Shown here: in pieces, positions 37,514 to 46,134 of the stretch
Layout of the letters: every line of letters starts with the position of its first letter
How positions within the stretch are numbered: the stretch's first letter is position 1
Assembly: GCF_003259335.1 (NCBI RefSeq)
Contig: NZ_QLLL01000002.1
Span: 186,001-250,000, forward strand
Source of the DNA: Chitinophaga skermanii
GTDB taxonomy: Bacteria; Bacteroidota; Bacteroidia; Chitinophagales; Chitinophagaceae
Direction: 5' to 3'
Length of the DNA stretch: 64,000 nt
Notes under the pieces: model-generated
Databases searched by the model: none
The model's input: the letters and a program-made list of their open reading frames with translations, nothing else
What the model was told of the DNA's origin: nothing
Made by a program: the position numbers and the translations under genes

Positions 37514-37708
37514 CAACAAAGCTTTTTACCAGGCCACGAAAAAATTTGCTGCATAACCTGTTATGTATGCAGATTTTAACTTTATTTGCAGTTAAATCGA
37601 AAAACCTATGCAACAAGTTCATACTGTTGCGTGTATTGTAAAAGGTATTCGAACATTATATCACGAAACGCGAGAAAGGATTTTCCAAGGGAATTTGGAT
37701 TGAGTAAC

Positions 37709-38536
37709 ATGGCTATTATTACGCTTACATCAGACATTGGGTTACAAGACTACCTAGCAGGTGCCATCAAAGGGCAACTGCTACAATGCTGCCCGGAAGC
37801 GAAAATAATCGACGTGTCGCACCAAATCTCCCCCTATAACCTACCTCAAGCAGCATACGTTTGCAAAAGCGCGTTCGAACATTTCCCTGCCGGTACTTTC
37901 CACCTCGTGCTTATTAACCTGTTTGATCGGAAACCCGATCATATGCTGTTAGCGCAATATAACGATCAGTACGTTGTATGTGCCGACAATGGTTTCATTA
38001 CGATGATCAACGGGGAAATGCCCACCCAAATTGTCAAAATCAAACTCGATACTACTAAACCACGCAATTCCATCAACATCATTACCCAAATGGCTAAAGC
38101 CATCCAAGAAATGATCGAAGGGAAATCCATGTTCGAAGTAGGCGAAAAAATAACAGGTATTGTCGAAAAAAGAAATCTACAGCCTCTAACAGGAGAAGAT
38201 TATATCGAAGGACAAATCCTACACATCGATAACTTCGAAAACGTTGTGGTGAATATCACCCAGGAACAATTCGAACAACACCGCGGCCAACGCGAATTCA
38301 AAATATATTTCCGCCGCGACGAAGTCATCAACCAAATCAGCGAAACATACCCCGATGTGCCAGAAGGCCATAAATTAGCGCTCTTTAACGCCGCGGGATA
38401 CCTCGAAATAGCTGTCAATAAAGGGAATGCAGCAGGACTATTCGGCCTTCAAGGGTTCCGAAAAGACCAGCTTGTACAACCCAACCCATACACCCAACTG
38501 TCTTTTTATCAAACGGTAAGAATAATTTTCGAATGA
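37709..38536 (+). CDS. SAM hydroxide adenosyltransferase (DUF62 family)
   Basis: A 275-aa protein of the S-adenosylmethionine hydrolase family, which uses a water-derived hydroxide to release adenosine and methionine from SAM. The N-terminal LTSDIGLQDYLAGAIKGQL carries the conserved Asp residues, followed by IIDVSHQISPYNLPQAAYV and VVCADNGFI. The C-terminal beta-barrel contains NVVVNITQEQFEQ. Fluorinase and chlorinase relatives carry a halide-binding loop that is not evident. I start at 37709, in front of the conserved AIITLTSD strand. It overlaps the next gene by four bases. Confidence 0.9.
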   Translation: MAIITLTSDIGLQDYLAGAIKGQLLQCCPEAKIIDVSHQISPYNLPQAAYVCKSAFEHFPAGTFHLVLINLFDRKPDHMLLAQYNDQYVVCADNGFITMINGEMPTQIVKIKLDTTKPRNSINIITQMAKAIQEMIEGKSMFEVGEKITGIVEKRNLQPLTGEDYIEGQILHIDNFENVVVNITQEQFEQHRGQREFKIYFRRDEVINQISETYPDVPEGHKLALFNAAGYLEIAVNKGNAAGLFGLQGFRKDQLVQPNPYTQLSFYQTVRIIFE

Positions 38537-38850
38537 TTTTACGTATCGTGAAAATGACGTTCGACCCCGCCAAAACGGGGACTTTCCAAGAACTGTTCGC
38601 ACAACAAAAATCTGCTATCCGCAACTTCCCAGGTTGCCATCACCTCGAACTTTGGCGCGAAACTGCTAACGGGAACATCTTCTTCACCTACAGTCACTGG
38701 ACCTCGGAAGATGATCTTAACAATTACCGCCATTCCGAACTTTTCGCAACCACCTGGGCAGCTACCAAAATATTATTCGCCGGCAAACCAGAAGCTTGGT
38801 CATTACAACTGGCAGACGGACCCGTGCCTGGGGCGGCTTTGCAAGATTAG
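38533..38850 (+). CDS. ABM-domain protein (antibiotic biosynthesis monooxygenase fold)
   Basis: A 105-aa single ABM domain: LRIVKMTFDPAKTGTFQELFAQQKSAIRNFPGCHHLELWRE, then NIFFTYSHWTSEDDLNNYRHSELFATTWAATKILFAGKPEAWSL. It starts inside the stop of the SAM hydrolase gene (ATGA overlap), so it is translated with it. Small ABM proteins are often heme or quinol oxidising; here the partner is unknown. The pairing with a SAM hydrolase is seen directly in the sequence; its meaning is not known to me. Confidence 0.9.
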   Translation: MILRIVKMTFDPAKTGTFQELFAQQKSAIRNFPGCHHLELWRETANGNIFFTYSHWTSEDDLNNYRHSELFATTWAATKILFAGKPEAWSLQLADGPVPGAALQD

Positions 38851-38981
38851 AATTTTCTAACACCTACAGTTGTAGCAGGTTTCAAGCTATAACAACTATT
38901 TATAAAACGTTAAAACTGTTGATGGCATTAGCTTAATTGCTATCTTTTTATATTTTTGTCGGAATATCTTAAAACAACCTT

Positions 38982-41900
38982 ATGAATTTTAACAGGATCA
39001 ATAACATTGTAGGTTGGATCGTCGGGATCTTTGCTTGCACTGTTTATTTAATGACCATGGAAGCGACGGGCAGCTTATGGGATTGTGGCGAGTTCATTTC
39101 TGCGGCCTATAAAGTACAGGTCCCCCACCCTCCAGGAGCCCCATTGTTTGTGCTGATCGGTAGAATGTTTACCCTTCCGTTCAAACCTTCTGAAGCTTCG
39201 TTGGGTATTAACATCATGTCGGCCTTAGCCAGTGGTTTTACAATTCTATTCTTATTCTGGACAATCACGCACTTCGCACGCCGCATTTTCGTGAAAGCCG
39301 GTGAAACGCTTACAGGCGGTCAAATCACGGCTATCATGGGTGCTGGTATCGTAGGTGCCGTGGCTTATACTTTCTCCGATTCATTCTGGTTCTCGGCTGT
39401 GGAAGGTGAAGTATACGCTATGTCTTCTTTGTTCACCGCGGTTGTTTTCTGGGCCATGTTGAAATGGGAACACGAAGCCGACGAAAAATATGCAGATCGT
39501 TGGTTAGTGCTCATCTTCTACCTCATGGGCCTTTCTATCGGTGTTCACTTATTGAACTTATTGACGATCCCTGCGATGGTCATGATATACTACTTCAAAC
39601 GTAATAAAGCCACTCCTTGGGGTACTTTCTGGGCATTTTTGCTCGGTTGTTTGCTCACCGGCTTAATCCAAAAGTTCATTATCCAAGATACCATCAAAGT
39701 ATCTGGTATTATGGACGTGTTCTTCGTGAACTCTTTGGGTTTACCTTTCTATACAGGTTTTACGATTTACTTCATCGCTATCTTCGGCGTAATGATCTAC
39801 GGTTACTTCAAACCGAAGTTCGGCTTATACGCACCACTTATTTTAGTAGCTAGCGTATTAGCTATTCCTGTATTGGATGGCTTTAGCGGTGCAAAATTCT
39901 TTAAACTGATTATCGGTGTTGGTATCGTTCTTCTCCCGAACATCTTGAAGAAATATTTCAATACCGACCTTTCTGTAGCACGTACAAAACACTTTGTGCA
40001 GTTAACCACTGCCAGCATCGTGTTCTTATTACTCGGTTATTCTACTTACGTAACTACGCTTATCCGCTCTAGCGCCGATCCTTCTGTAGATATGTACAAT
40101 GTAGATAACCCCGTATCGCTCGTAGGCTATCTCGGCCGCGAACAATACGGCGACTTCCCATTGATCTATGGCCAAGTGTTCACAGCACAACCAGAATCAT
40201 GGAAAGCAGAGGGTAATATCTACGCTCGTGGTAAAAACAAAGAAGGTAAAGATGCCTACGTAATTGCTGGCGAAAAAATGTCGCCGGTTTACCGTGGTGA
40301 AGATATGATGCTATTCCCACGTGTTTGGGATGGTAGTAATGAACAAGGGCATGCCGACTATTACCGTTCCTTCTTAGGTCTTGGTAAAGACGAAAAGCCA
40401 AACTTCATTGATAACATTAAGTTCTTCATGGGTTACCAAGTGAACTTCATGTACATCCGTTACTTCTTCTGGAACTTCGTAGGTAAACAAAACGATACCC
40501 AATGGTCGGGTAACGTACGCGACGGTAACTGGATTTCCGGTATCGCTCCAATCGATAATGTATTGTATGGCGATCAATCCCTCATGCCAGACAGCTTAGC
40601 GAATAACAAAGCACATAATAAATTCTATTTCTTGCCATTGATCCTTGGCATCATAGGGTTTTTCTTCCACTATAACCGTAACCGTAAAGACACGCTCGTG
40701 GTGTCGCTCTTGTTCTTCTTCACCGGTCTTGCGATCGTGCTGTACTTGAACCAAGCAGGTAACCAACCACGTGAACGTGACTATGCATACGTAGGTTCTT
40801 TCTACGCATTTGCCATCTGGATCGGTTTAGGCGTGTTAGCTGTGAACGATTTCTTATTGCGCAAAGCGAAAACGGCCATGTCGCCTGTTATTGCAACTGT
40901 ATTGTGCTTCGCTGCCGTACCGTTGTTGATGGGCTTCCAGGGCTGGGATGACCACGATCGTTCTACGAAATTCTTAGCACGCGACGTAGCAAAAGACTAT
41001 TTAGAATCTTGTGCACCAAACGCAATTCTCTTCACCGTTGGTGATAACGATACTTACCCACTATGGTATGCACAAGAAGTAGAAGGTATTCGTCCAGATG
41101 TACGTGTAATCAACTTGAGCTTACTCGGTGTTGATTGGTACATCGATCAACAAAGAAGAATGGTGAACCAAAGCCCTGCCGTTCAAATGACTTGGGCACC
41201 AGAAGCTTACCGTGGCGATAAACGTAACTACATCCAATACTATGATGCAGGTATGTTCCCACAAGACAGGTTCTACAACTTGAAAGAAGTAATGCAGTTC
41301 TTAGGTAGTGATGATGAACGTGCGCAGGTTAGAACAAACCGCGGTGATAACATGAACTATCTTCCAACGCAGAAACTCTTCATCCCTGTTGATAAAGAAA
41401 CCATCTTGAAAACAGGTACTGTAAGTGCAGCCGATAGCGCGCAAATTCTTACGCAATTGCCTTTCCAAATCTCTAAATCAATTCTCTTCAAGAACGACTT
41501 AGCAGTATTGGATATCATTGCAGCAAACGATTGGAAACGCCCAATTTACTTTACCGGTCCTACCGATTTAGGTTTCGGCGACTACCTCCGCGTAGATGGC
41601 TTAACATACCGCCTTGTTCCTATTCGTAAACCACAAAGCGATGAAGTATTACCTGGTTTGAACGACAACTTGAACGTTCCAGTCATGGAAGAAAACTTGT
41701 TGAAGAAGTTCGCCTTTGGTGGTGCAGAAACGCCGGGTACGTACTTCGATGAACCAAACCGCCGTATGTTACAAGTAATTCGCAATGCTTACACCAAACT
41801 TGGCGTATCTTTAGCAAAAGACCTTGAAAAAGAACGCGCATTAAGAGTATTAAACCGTGCAGATAGCATGATCCTTGAAGAGAACTATCCTTACGCGATG

Positions 41901-42215
41901 ACCTCTCCAGGTAACTTGCATAACTTGTATTCTATGGAAGTAGTATACGCCTACTATCTTGCCGGCGACTTCAAGAAAGCTAACGCCATCAGCGATAAAC
42001 TGATCCGCGACATGCAACAACAAATGCAATACTACAGGGATCTTCCTCAAAACAAAATGACAAGCGACCTCTTAGACGACAATGATCGTGCAGAACGCTT
42101 TGTACAAATGTTGCAACAAATGAAAGAGCAATTCACCAAGCACGCTAACCAAGCTCCTGCCGGTGGACCAGAAGCTCCTCAAAAAATAAGTACTACAGAT
42201 TCGGTGAAAAAATAA
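38982..42215 (+). CDS. DUF2723 membrane protein (TMEM260-like glycosyltransferase)
   Basis: A 1077-aa integral membrane protein. The N terminus is DUF2723 (about 10-170; ATGSLWDCGEFISAAYKVQVPHPPGAPLFVLIGRMF with the expected acidic DCGE motif). About 12 hydrophobic helices follow, then a large soluble C-terminal part with TPR-like helices. DUF2723 proteins are related to PMT-type O-mannosyltransferases and to human TMEM260, so it probably transfers a sugar from a lipid donor to extracytoplasmic proteins. A TATTTTTG (-7-like) lies at 38951-38958. It ends at a strong bidirectional terminator. Confidence 0.9.
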   Translation: MNFNRINNIVGWIVGIFACTVYLMTMEATGSLWDCGEFISAAYKVQVPHPPGAPLFVLIGRMFTLPFKPSEASLGINIMSALASGFTILFLFWTITHFARRIFVKAGETLTGGQITAIMGAGIVGAVAYTFSDSFWFSAVEGEVYAMSSLFTAVVFWAMLKWEHEADEKYADRWLVLIFYLMGLSIGVHLLNLLTIPAMVMIYYFKRNKATPWGTFWAFLLGCLLTGLIQKFIIQDTIKVSGIMDVFFVNSLGLPFYTGFTIYFIAIFGVMIYGYFKPKFGLYAPLILVASVLAIPVLDGFSGAKFFKLIIGVGIVLLPNILKKYFNTDLSVARTKHFVQLTTASIVFLLLGYSTYVTTLIRSSADPSVDMYNVDNPVSLVGYLGREQYGDFPLIYGQVFTAQPESWKAEGNIYARGKNKEGKDAYVIAGEKMSPVYRGEDMMLFPRVWDGSNEQGHADYYRSFLGLGKDEKPNFIDNIKFFMGYQVNFMYIRYFFWNFVGKQNDTQWSGNVRDGNWISGIAPIDNVLYGDQSLMPDSLANNKAHNKFYFLPLILGIIGFFFHYNRNRKDTLVVSLLFFFTGLAIVLYLNQAGNQPRERDYAYVGSFYAFAIWIGLGVLAVNDFLLRKAKTAMSPVIATVLCFAAVPLLMGFQGWDDHDRSTKFLARDVAKDYLESCAPNAILFTVGDNDTYPLWYAQEVEGIRPDVRVINLSLLGVDWYIDQQRRMVNQSPAVQMTWAPEAYRGDKRNYIQYYDAGMFPQDRFYNLKEVMQFLGSDDERAQVRTNRGDNMNYLPTQKLFIPVDKETILKTGTVSAADSAQILTQLPFQISKSILFKNDLAVLDIIAANDWKRPIYFTGPTDLGFGDYLRVDGLTYRLVPIRKPQSDEVLPGLNDNLNVPVMEENLLKKFAFGGAETPGTYFDEPNRRMLQVIRNAYTKLGVSLAKDLEKERALRVLNRADSMILEENYPYAMTSPGNLHNLYSMEVVYAYYLAGDFKKANAISDKLIRDMQQQMQYYRDLPQNKMTSDLLDDNDRAERFVQMLQQMKEQFTKHANQAPAGGPEAPQKISTTDSVKK

Positions 42216-42225
42216 CCGGGTTAAT

Positions 42226-42278
42226 CATAAAAGAGAAAAGCCTTGTTCACAATGTGAGCAAGGCTTTTCTCTTTTATG
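42226..42278. terminator. strong bidirectional terminator
   Basis: Perfect 20-base arms (42226-42245 and 42259-42278), extended inward by further pairing (TCACA / TGTGA). It separates the DUF2723 gene (plus) and the Toprim-like gene (minus). Confidence 0.93.
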
Positions 42279-42300
42279 TATTCTTATGAACTGCTTTAAG

Positions 42301-42840
42301 CTAAACGAGTTGTTGTAATTCTTCTATGGTAACTTGAAATCTTTTATTCTTCAAGTACATAATAACAGCTCTTAAATGAACAAAACTGTGTTCATTTCTA
42401 TCAATAATAGCAGTAAACAAACTTGTAAACCTGTAATCGTTATGACTTTGCGTTGACTTAGTAATTTTCTTAAGTTCATCTAAATCCATAGATAATCCGT
42501 ACTCCATAATATTAATCCCAACATTCTCCACAGCACGTAAAATAAACCGCTCTACAGCCGGTTTAATCTGAATGATATAATGGTGCTTCTTCACATCTCT
42601 ATGCCTGTGTAATGATAGATACGACGTATCAATTACAATAGTAAACTCTTTTAAGTAGTCTACTTCTTGTTTATCCTTGTCAATAATTCCTATTGCAAAG
42701 TCATCTTTAAATCGCTCCTTCATTACTTTAGTAACACTTCCACAGCCTTTTTGGTGATTATATCTTGTAGTGGCAGGAACTAATGTTTGTATGAGATTGG
42801 TATCTACATAACATTCAGGAATAACAAACAATTCTGTCAT
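42301..42840 (-). CDS. Toprim-like protein partnered with an AAA15-type ATPase (candidate defence effector)
   Basis: A 179-aa cytoplasmic protein. The order of motifs fits a Toprim fold: LFVIPECYVDTNL with E9 and D13 in place of the usual E-G-x-(S/T)-D, a G-rich step KGCGSVTKVM, then FAIGIIDKDKQ with the DxD pair D54/D56. The C-terminal half is helical with no recognised domain. Its start codon overlaps the ATPase stop by one base (TAATG), so it is translationally coupled. ATPase plus Toprim pairs are known anti-phage systems (PARIS AriA/AriB, OLD nucleases); this protein resembles them in arrangement only. A nuclease or RNA-cleaving role is inferred. Confidence 0.7.
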   Translation of the reverse strand: MTELFVIPECYVDTNLIQTLVPATTRYNHQKGCGSVTKVMKERFKDDFAIGIIDKDKQEVDYLKEFTIVIDTSYLSLHRHRDVKKHHYIIQIKPAVERFILRAVENVGINIMEYGLSMDLDELKKITKSTQSHNDYRFTSLFTAIIDRNEHSFVHLRAVIMYLKNKRFQVTIEELQQLV

Positions 42841-43832
42841 TAGAGGTAACTTTCATAGTTGGTAAACAAGTCTACACCATATTGAAATACCTCGTGTAAT
42901 TCTTGGTCTGTTAACTTTTTCACCTTGGTTTCGTGATCTTTATAGCTAACCGTAAAAACGCCCAAATCTTCTCTTGCATTCTCAAGAAGGTCATTCAAGA
43001 TAAATGGGCTATGAGTGGCTATAATATATTGATTGGTTTTATTATAAATCATCTCCTGTGTCAAATGAGACATATACGGAGGAAAGGAATGAGCTTCAGG
43101 TTCTTCAAACAATAAAGTGTTATGCTCATTTGAAATAATGGCTGCCTTATAAAAGATAATTCTTTGTAACGTATCAGCAATTGAATTATACGGAATAAGA
43201 AACATTTCGTCATTTGCTTTCGTTTGAATCACTTTTAAAGTTTGGCTGCTTTTATCAAATAGAATTTTCAATCCATATTCACTAAACAGATGCTGAACAT
43301 CGGCTTTAAGTTTATTATACTGTTCAATAATCGCCAATAAATTAGGGCCAAAGGGGGGAATTAAGTATTTAGCATGCCCTTTCTTATAGTTTACATCATG
43401 CTTATAAGCATATCTTATAATGTAAGGTGGAACATACATACTAGGTGCTACTCCTTGCCGTAATTGCAATTTATCATCAACTTCAAATAAATATGGCTGA
43501 ATAAATCTATTATTAGAATTAAATTCAATAGACATGCCCTCTCTAGGATGATACTTTATATTGCATTCATCACTATTATTCACCTCAACATAAATACCGT
43601 CCTTATAGTCGCCATTATGAAACAATTCAGTTTCATTTTCTACTCTGATTAAATCAGTCAATTTCTTAGATCCACTTTCTTTCAAAAATGGTAATGTGAA
43701 TAAAGATAACGCCTCTATGATATTAGTTTTCCCAACATTGGGCTTACCAATAAAAAGGTTTATTCTATTTAAATCGTTAATATGTAAGGTTTTAATCGAT
43801 TTAAAATTATTTATGCTAAGAGATTTAATCAT
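42840..43832 (-). CDS. AAA15/AAA21-type ATPase (SMC-like, candidate defence sensor)
   Basis: A 330-aa ATPase with an SMC/ABC-like core. Seen are the opening strand SLSINNFKSIKTLHI, Walker A GKPNVGKT (29-36), an NSIADTLQRI signature-like stretch (216-225), Walker B LLFEEPEAH (240-248) and H-loop ATHSP (272-276). The middle has no long coiled coil, unlike Rad50. Proteins of this shape drive OLD, PARIS, Septu and related defence systems. It is the first gene of a two-gene operon, coupled to the Toprim-like gene by TAATG. Codon use looks more AT-rich than neighbours, suggesting acquisition, though this was judged by eye. Confidence 0.9.
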   Translation of the reverse strand: MIKSLSINNFKSIKTLHINDLNRINLFIGKPNVGKTNIIEALSLFTLPFLKESGSKKLTDLIRVENETELFHNGDYKDGIYVEVNNSDECNIKYHPREGMSIEFNSNNRFIQPYLFEVDDKLQLRQGVAPSMYVPPYIIRYAYKHDVNYKKGHAKYLIPPFGPNLLAIIEQYNKLKADVQHLFSEYGLKILFDKSSQTLKVIQTKANDEMFLIPYNSIADTLQRIIFYKAAIISNEHNTLLFEEPEAHSFPPYMSHLTQEMIYNKTNQYIIATHSPFILNDLLENAREDLGVFTVSYKDHETKVKKLTDQELHEVFQYGVDLFTNYESYL

Positions 43833-43947
43833 TAGTGTTATTCCGAATCTTTATTTAGCTAAAATAAGTCTTTTTAGTCCTTAGTGTCGTTCAAGTGTAG
43901 AAATAATTGAAAAGAATTCTTATTAGCTAACAAGTCGGCAATCCACA

Positions 43948-43984
43948 CAAAAAAAATCGCCGCCCCAAACGGGACAGCGATTCC
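43948..43984 (-). terminator. terminator of the sugar isomerase gene
   Basis: On the minus strand AATCGCTGTCCC / GGGGCGGCGATT (two G-U pairs) with a GTTT loop, followed by eight T. Confidence 0.88.
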
Positions 43985-44009
43985 TCAAAAAAACCAATTT
44001 ATCTAAATC

Positions 44010-44846
44010 CTACAATTTCTCTACCATCTTCAGGAAATTTGCTACGCTTTCCTTTACTTCCGGTACGCTATTATCCCAATGGTACTCGTATTCCGCCGAA
44101 ATGATACCCTTGAACTTCTGTGCTTTCAATTCTGCTAATACTCCCGGAATATTGGAAATACCTGTTCCCCATACCACGTCATGCGCTTTTGGCGATTTCT
44201 CATTCAAATCCTTAAAGTGCATGCTGAAAATATGTCCTTTTAACTTTTGTAAGCATTCTACTGGGTCTAAGCCACTACGTACCCAGTGACCAATATCTGC
44301 ACAAGCACCCATATACTTACTGCGTCCTTTCAAGGCTACCAGTACGCTATCGGGATGCCAGTAATGACTAGGCTTAGGATGATCGTGGAAAGCCACCCTA
44401 ATTTTGTATTCATCGCAGAGTTTGGATACTGCATCGAGGTGTTCATTTTTAGGTTCACAGTTAATGACTTGTACGCCCATGTTTTTCGCAAATTCGAATA
44501 CTTGCTTCCAATCTTCCTCGCTTCTAGGCACTACTACACCAAAAGCAACGAGGGTTTTCTTCTTTTGCTTGAGCAGGTCGAGCACTTGGGCTTGCTTGGC
44601 AGCGTCCATCTTGAAGTCCATTTTACCTTCAATGCCACCGCCAATGTTTTGGCCATTGTAGCACTCTACGTAATGAAGACCACAAGAATCCAACTTGTCC
44701 AAAGCCTCCGCTAATGTAAAACGATTGAAAGTATACGATTGGGCGCCGAGTTTCCAGCCCATTTTCTCTACCTTATCTTGTGCTGAAACAGCCACAGAAA
44801 GGCTCATTACACCTGCGAGAAACAGGTATTGCGCTAATTTTTTCAT
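44010..44846 (-). CDS. secreted sugar phosphate isomerase/epimerase-family protein
   Basis: A 278-aa xylose-isomerase-like TIM barrel with a signal peptide (MKKLAQYLFL...AVSAQ). The barrel shows LGAQSYTFNRFTLAEALDKLDSCGLHYVECYNG, a metal-ligand-type VAFHDHPKPSHYWH and GACADIGHWVRSG, and GIISAEYEYHWDN near the C terminus. I start at 44846; the frame extends 79 codons upstream without recognisable sequence. Secreted proteins of this family, with Gfo/Idh and DUF1080 proteins, take part in 3-keto-sugar metabolism; both partners are encoded within 5 kb (47756 and 49152). Confidence 0.9.
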   Translation of the reverse strand: MKKLAQYLFLAGVMSLSVAVSAQDKVEKMGWKLGAQSYTFNRFTLAEALDKLDSCGLHYVECYNGQNIGGGIEGKMDFKMDAAKQAQVLDLLKQKKKTLVAFGVVVPRSEEDWKQVFEFAKNMGVQVINCEPKNEHLDAVSKLCDEYKIRVAFHDHPKPSHYWHPDSVLVALKGRSKYMGACADIGHWVRSGLDPVECLQKLKGHIFSMHFKDLNEKSPKAHDVVWGTGISNIPGVLAELKAQKFKGIISAEYEYHWDNSVPEVKESVANFLKMVEKL

Positions 44847-45003
44847 ATGTGGAATTTTATGCTGTATATGAACTAGGCGATTAAAATACAGGCTTTTCTT
44901 GTGGATTGCAAACCGATCATCATAAAAATATGTTCGAACATTTAACTTTCCCCTGGCCCAACGGTCAATATTAATCTGTAATTTAGAAGATAAGTTAAGG
45001 GTT

Positions 45004-46098
45004 ATGAGAGGATTTGTATTTACTAGGTTTGATCCTAATGAAGATGCAAGGACGCCTTTCGATAGGCTCCTTAGCTTTTTCACGCAGCTCCTGACTTACA
45101 CGAGCGGCGATTTTGAAGAAGCACTACAATGGCTCAAAGAGCTAGACAAACAATACCAACTCACAGATAAGAATTATGGTATTGGCGATTTTTTAAACGA
45201 CTTAAAAGAAAAAGGGTACATTAAAGAAAATGAGCACTCGGGGGCCATCGAAATTACCCCGAAAACGGAGCAAACTATCCGGCAAGGCGCTTTAGAAGAA
45301 ATCTTCGGGAAGCTGAAAAAATCCACTGCAGGCGACCATAACATCCGTAAACCAGGCCTAGGCGATGAACTCAACGCCGAAACCCGGCCCTTCGAATTCG
45401 GCGATCCACTCGATCACCTCGATATGACCGCATCCATCCGCAACGCGCAAATCAATCACGGCATCGACTCGTTTAAAATGCACCAAGATGATTTGGAAGT
45501 ACGCGAAACGGATTTCAAAACACAAACATCCACCGTACTCATGATCGACATCTCGCATAGTATGATCCTTTACGGTGAAGACAGGATTACCCCAGCCAAG
45601 AAAGTAGCCATGGCCCTGAGCGAACTCATCACCACGCGCTACCCCAAAGACACACTGGACATTCTCGTTTTTGGCAACGATGCCTGGGCAATCGAAATCA
45701 AAGATCTCCCGTATTTACAAGTAGGACCCTACCATACCAACACCGTAGCCGGTTTGGAACTAGCCATGGATATTCTGCGCAGAAGGCGAAACCCCAATAA
45801 GCAAATATTCATGATCACCGATGGAAAACCAACCTGCCTAAAAGTTGGCAGCCAGTATTACAAAAACAGCTTCGGCCTCGATCGTAAGATCCTCAACCGT
45901 ACACTCAACCTAGCTGCACAATGTAAAAAACTGAAAATTCCCATCACCACATTCATGGTAGCCACCGATCCATACTTGCAAGAATTTGTTAACGAATTCA
46001 CAGAAACTAACAATGGAAAAGCGTTCTACAGTGGAACCGATAACCTCGGCAAATTCCTCTTCCGCGACTTCCAAAGTGGTAAAAGAAAATTCTATTAA
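45004..46098 (+). CDS. VWA-domain protein, partner of the MoxR-like ATPase
   Basis: A 364-aa cytoplasmic protein. The N-terminal region (1-170) is helical and charged (FDRLLSFFTQLLTYTSGDFEEALQWLKELDKQ). The VWA domain spans about 175-355 with the metal-ion site DISHS (DxSxS), a Thr in HTNTVAG and the closing MITDGKPTCL. It precedes a MoxR/chelatase-type ATPase by 36 bases on the same strand. Such pairs act as metal-chelatase-like or chaperone complexes; the client is not known. It has no membrane anchor, unlike BatA. Confidence 0.92.
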   Translation: MRGFVFTRFDPNEDARTPFDRLLSFFTQLLTYTSGDFEEALQWLKELDKQYQLTDKNYGIGDFLNDLKEKGYIKENEHSGAIEITPKTEQTIRQGALEEIFGKLKKSTAGDHNIRKPGLGDELNAETRPFEFGDPLDHLDMTASIRNAQINHGIDSFKMHQDDLEVRETDFKTQTSTVLMIDISHSMILYGEDRITPAKKVAMALSELITTRYPKDTLDILVFGNDAWAIEIKDLPYLQVGPYHTNTVAGLELAMDILRRRRNPNKQIFMITDGKPTCLKVGSQYYKNSFGLDRKILNRTLNLAAQCKKLKIPITTFMVATDPYLQEFVNEFTETNNGKAFYSGTDNLGKFLFRDFQSGKRKFY

Positions 46099-46134
46099 GG
46101 TAACGTTCAAACTATTACAAGGAAAATCTAGCAG

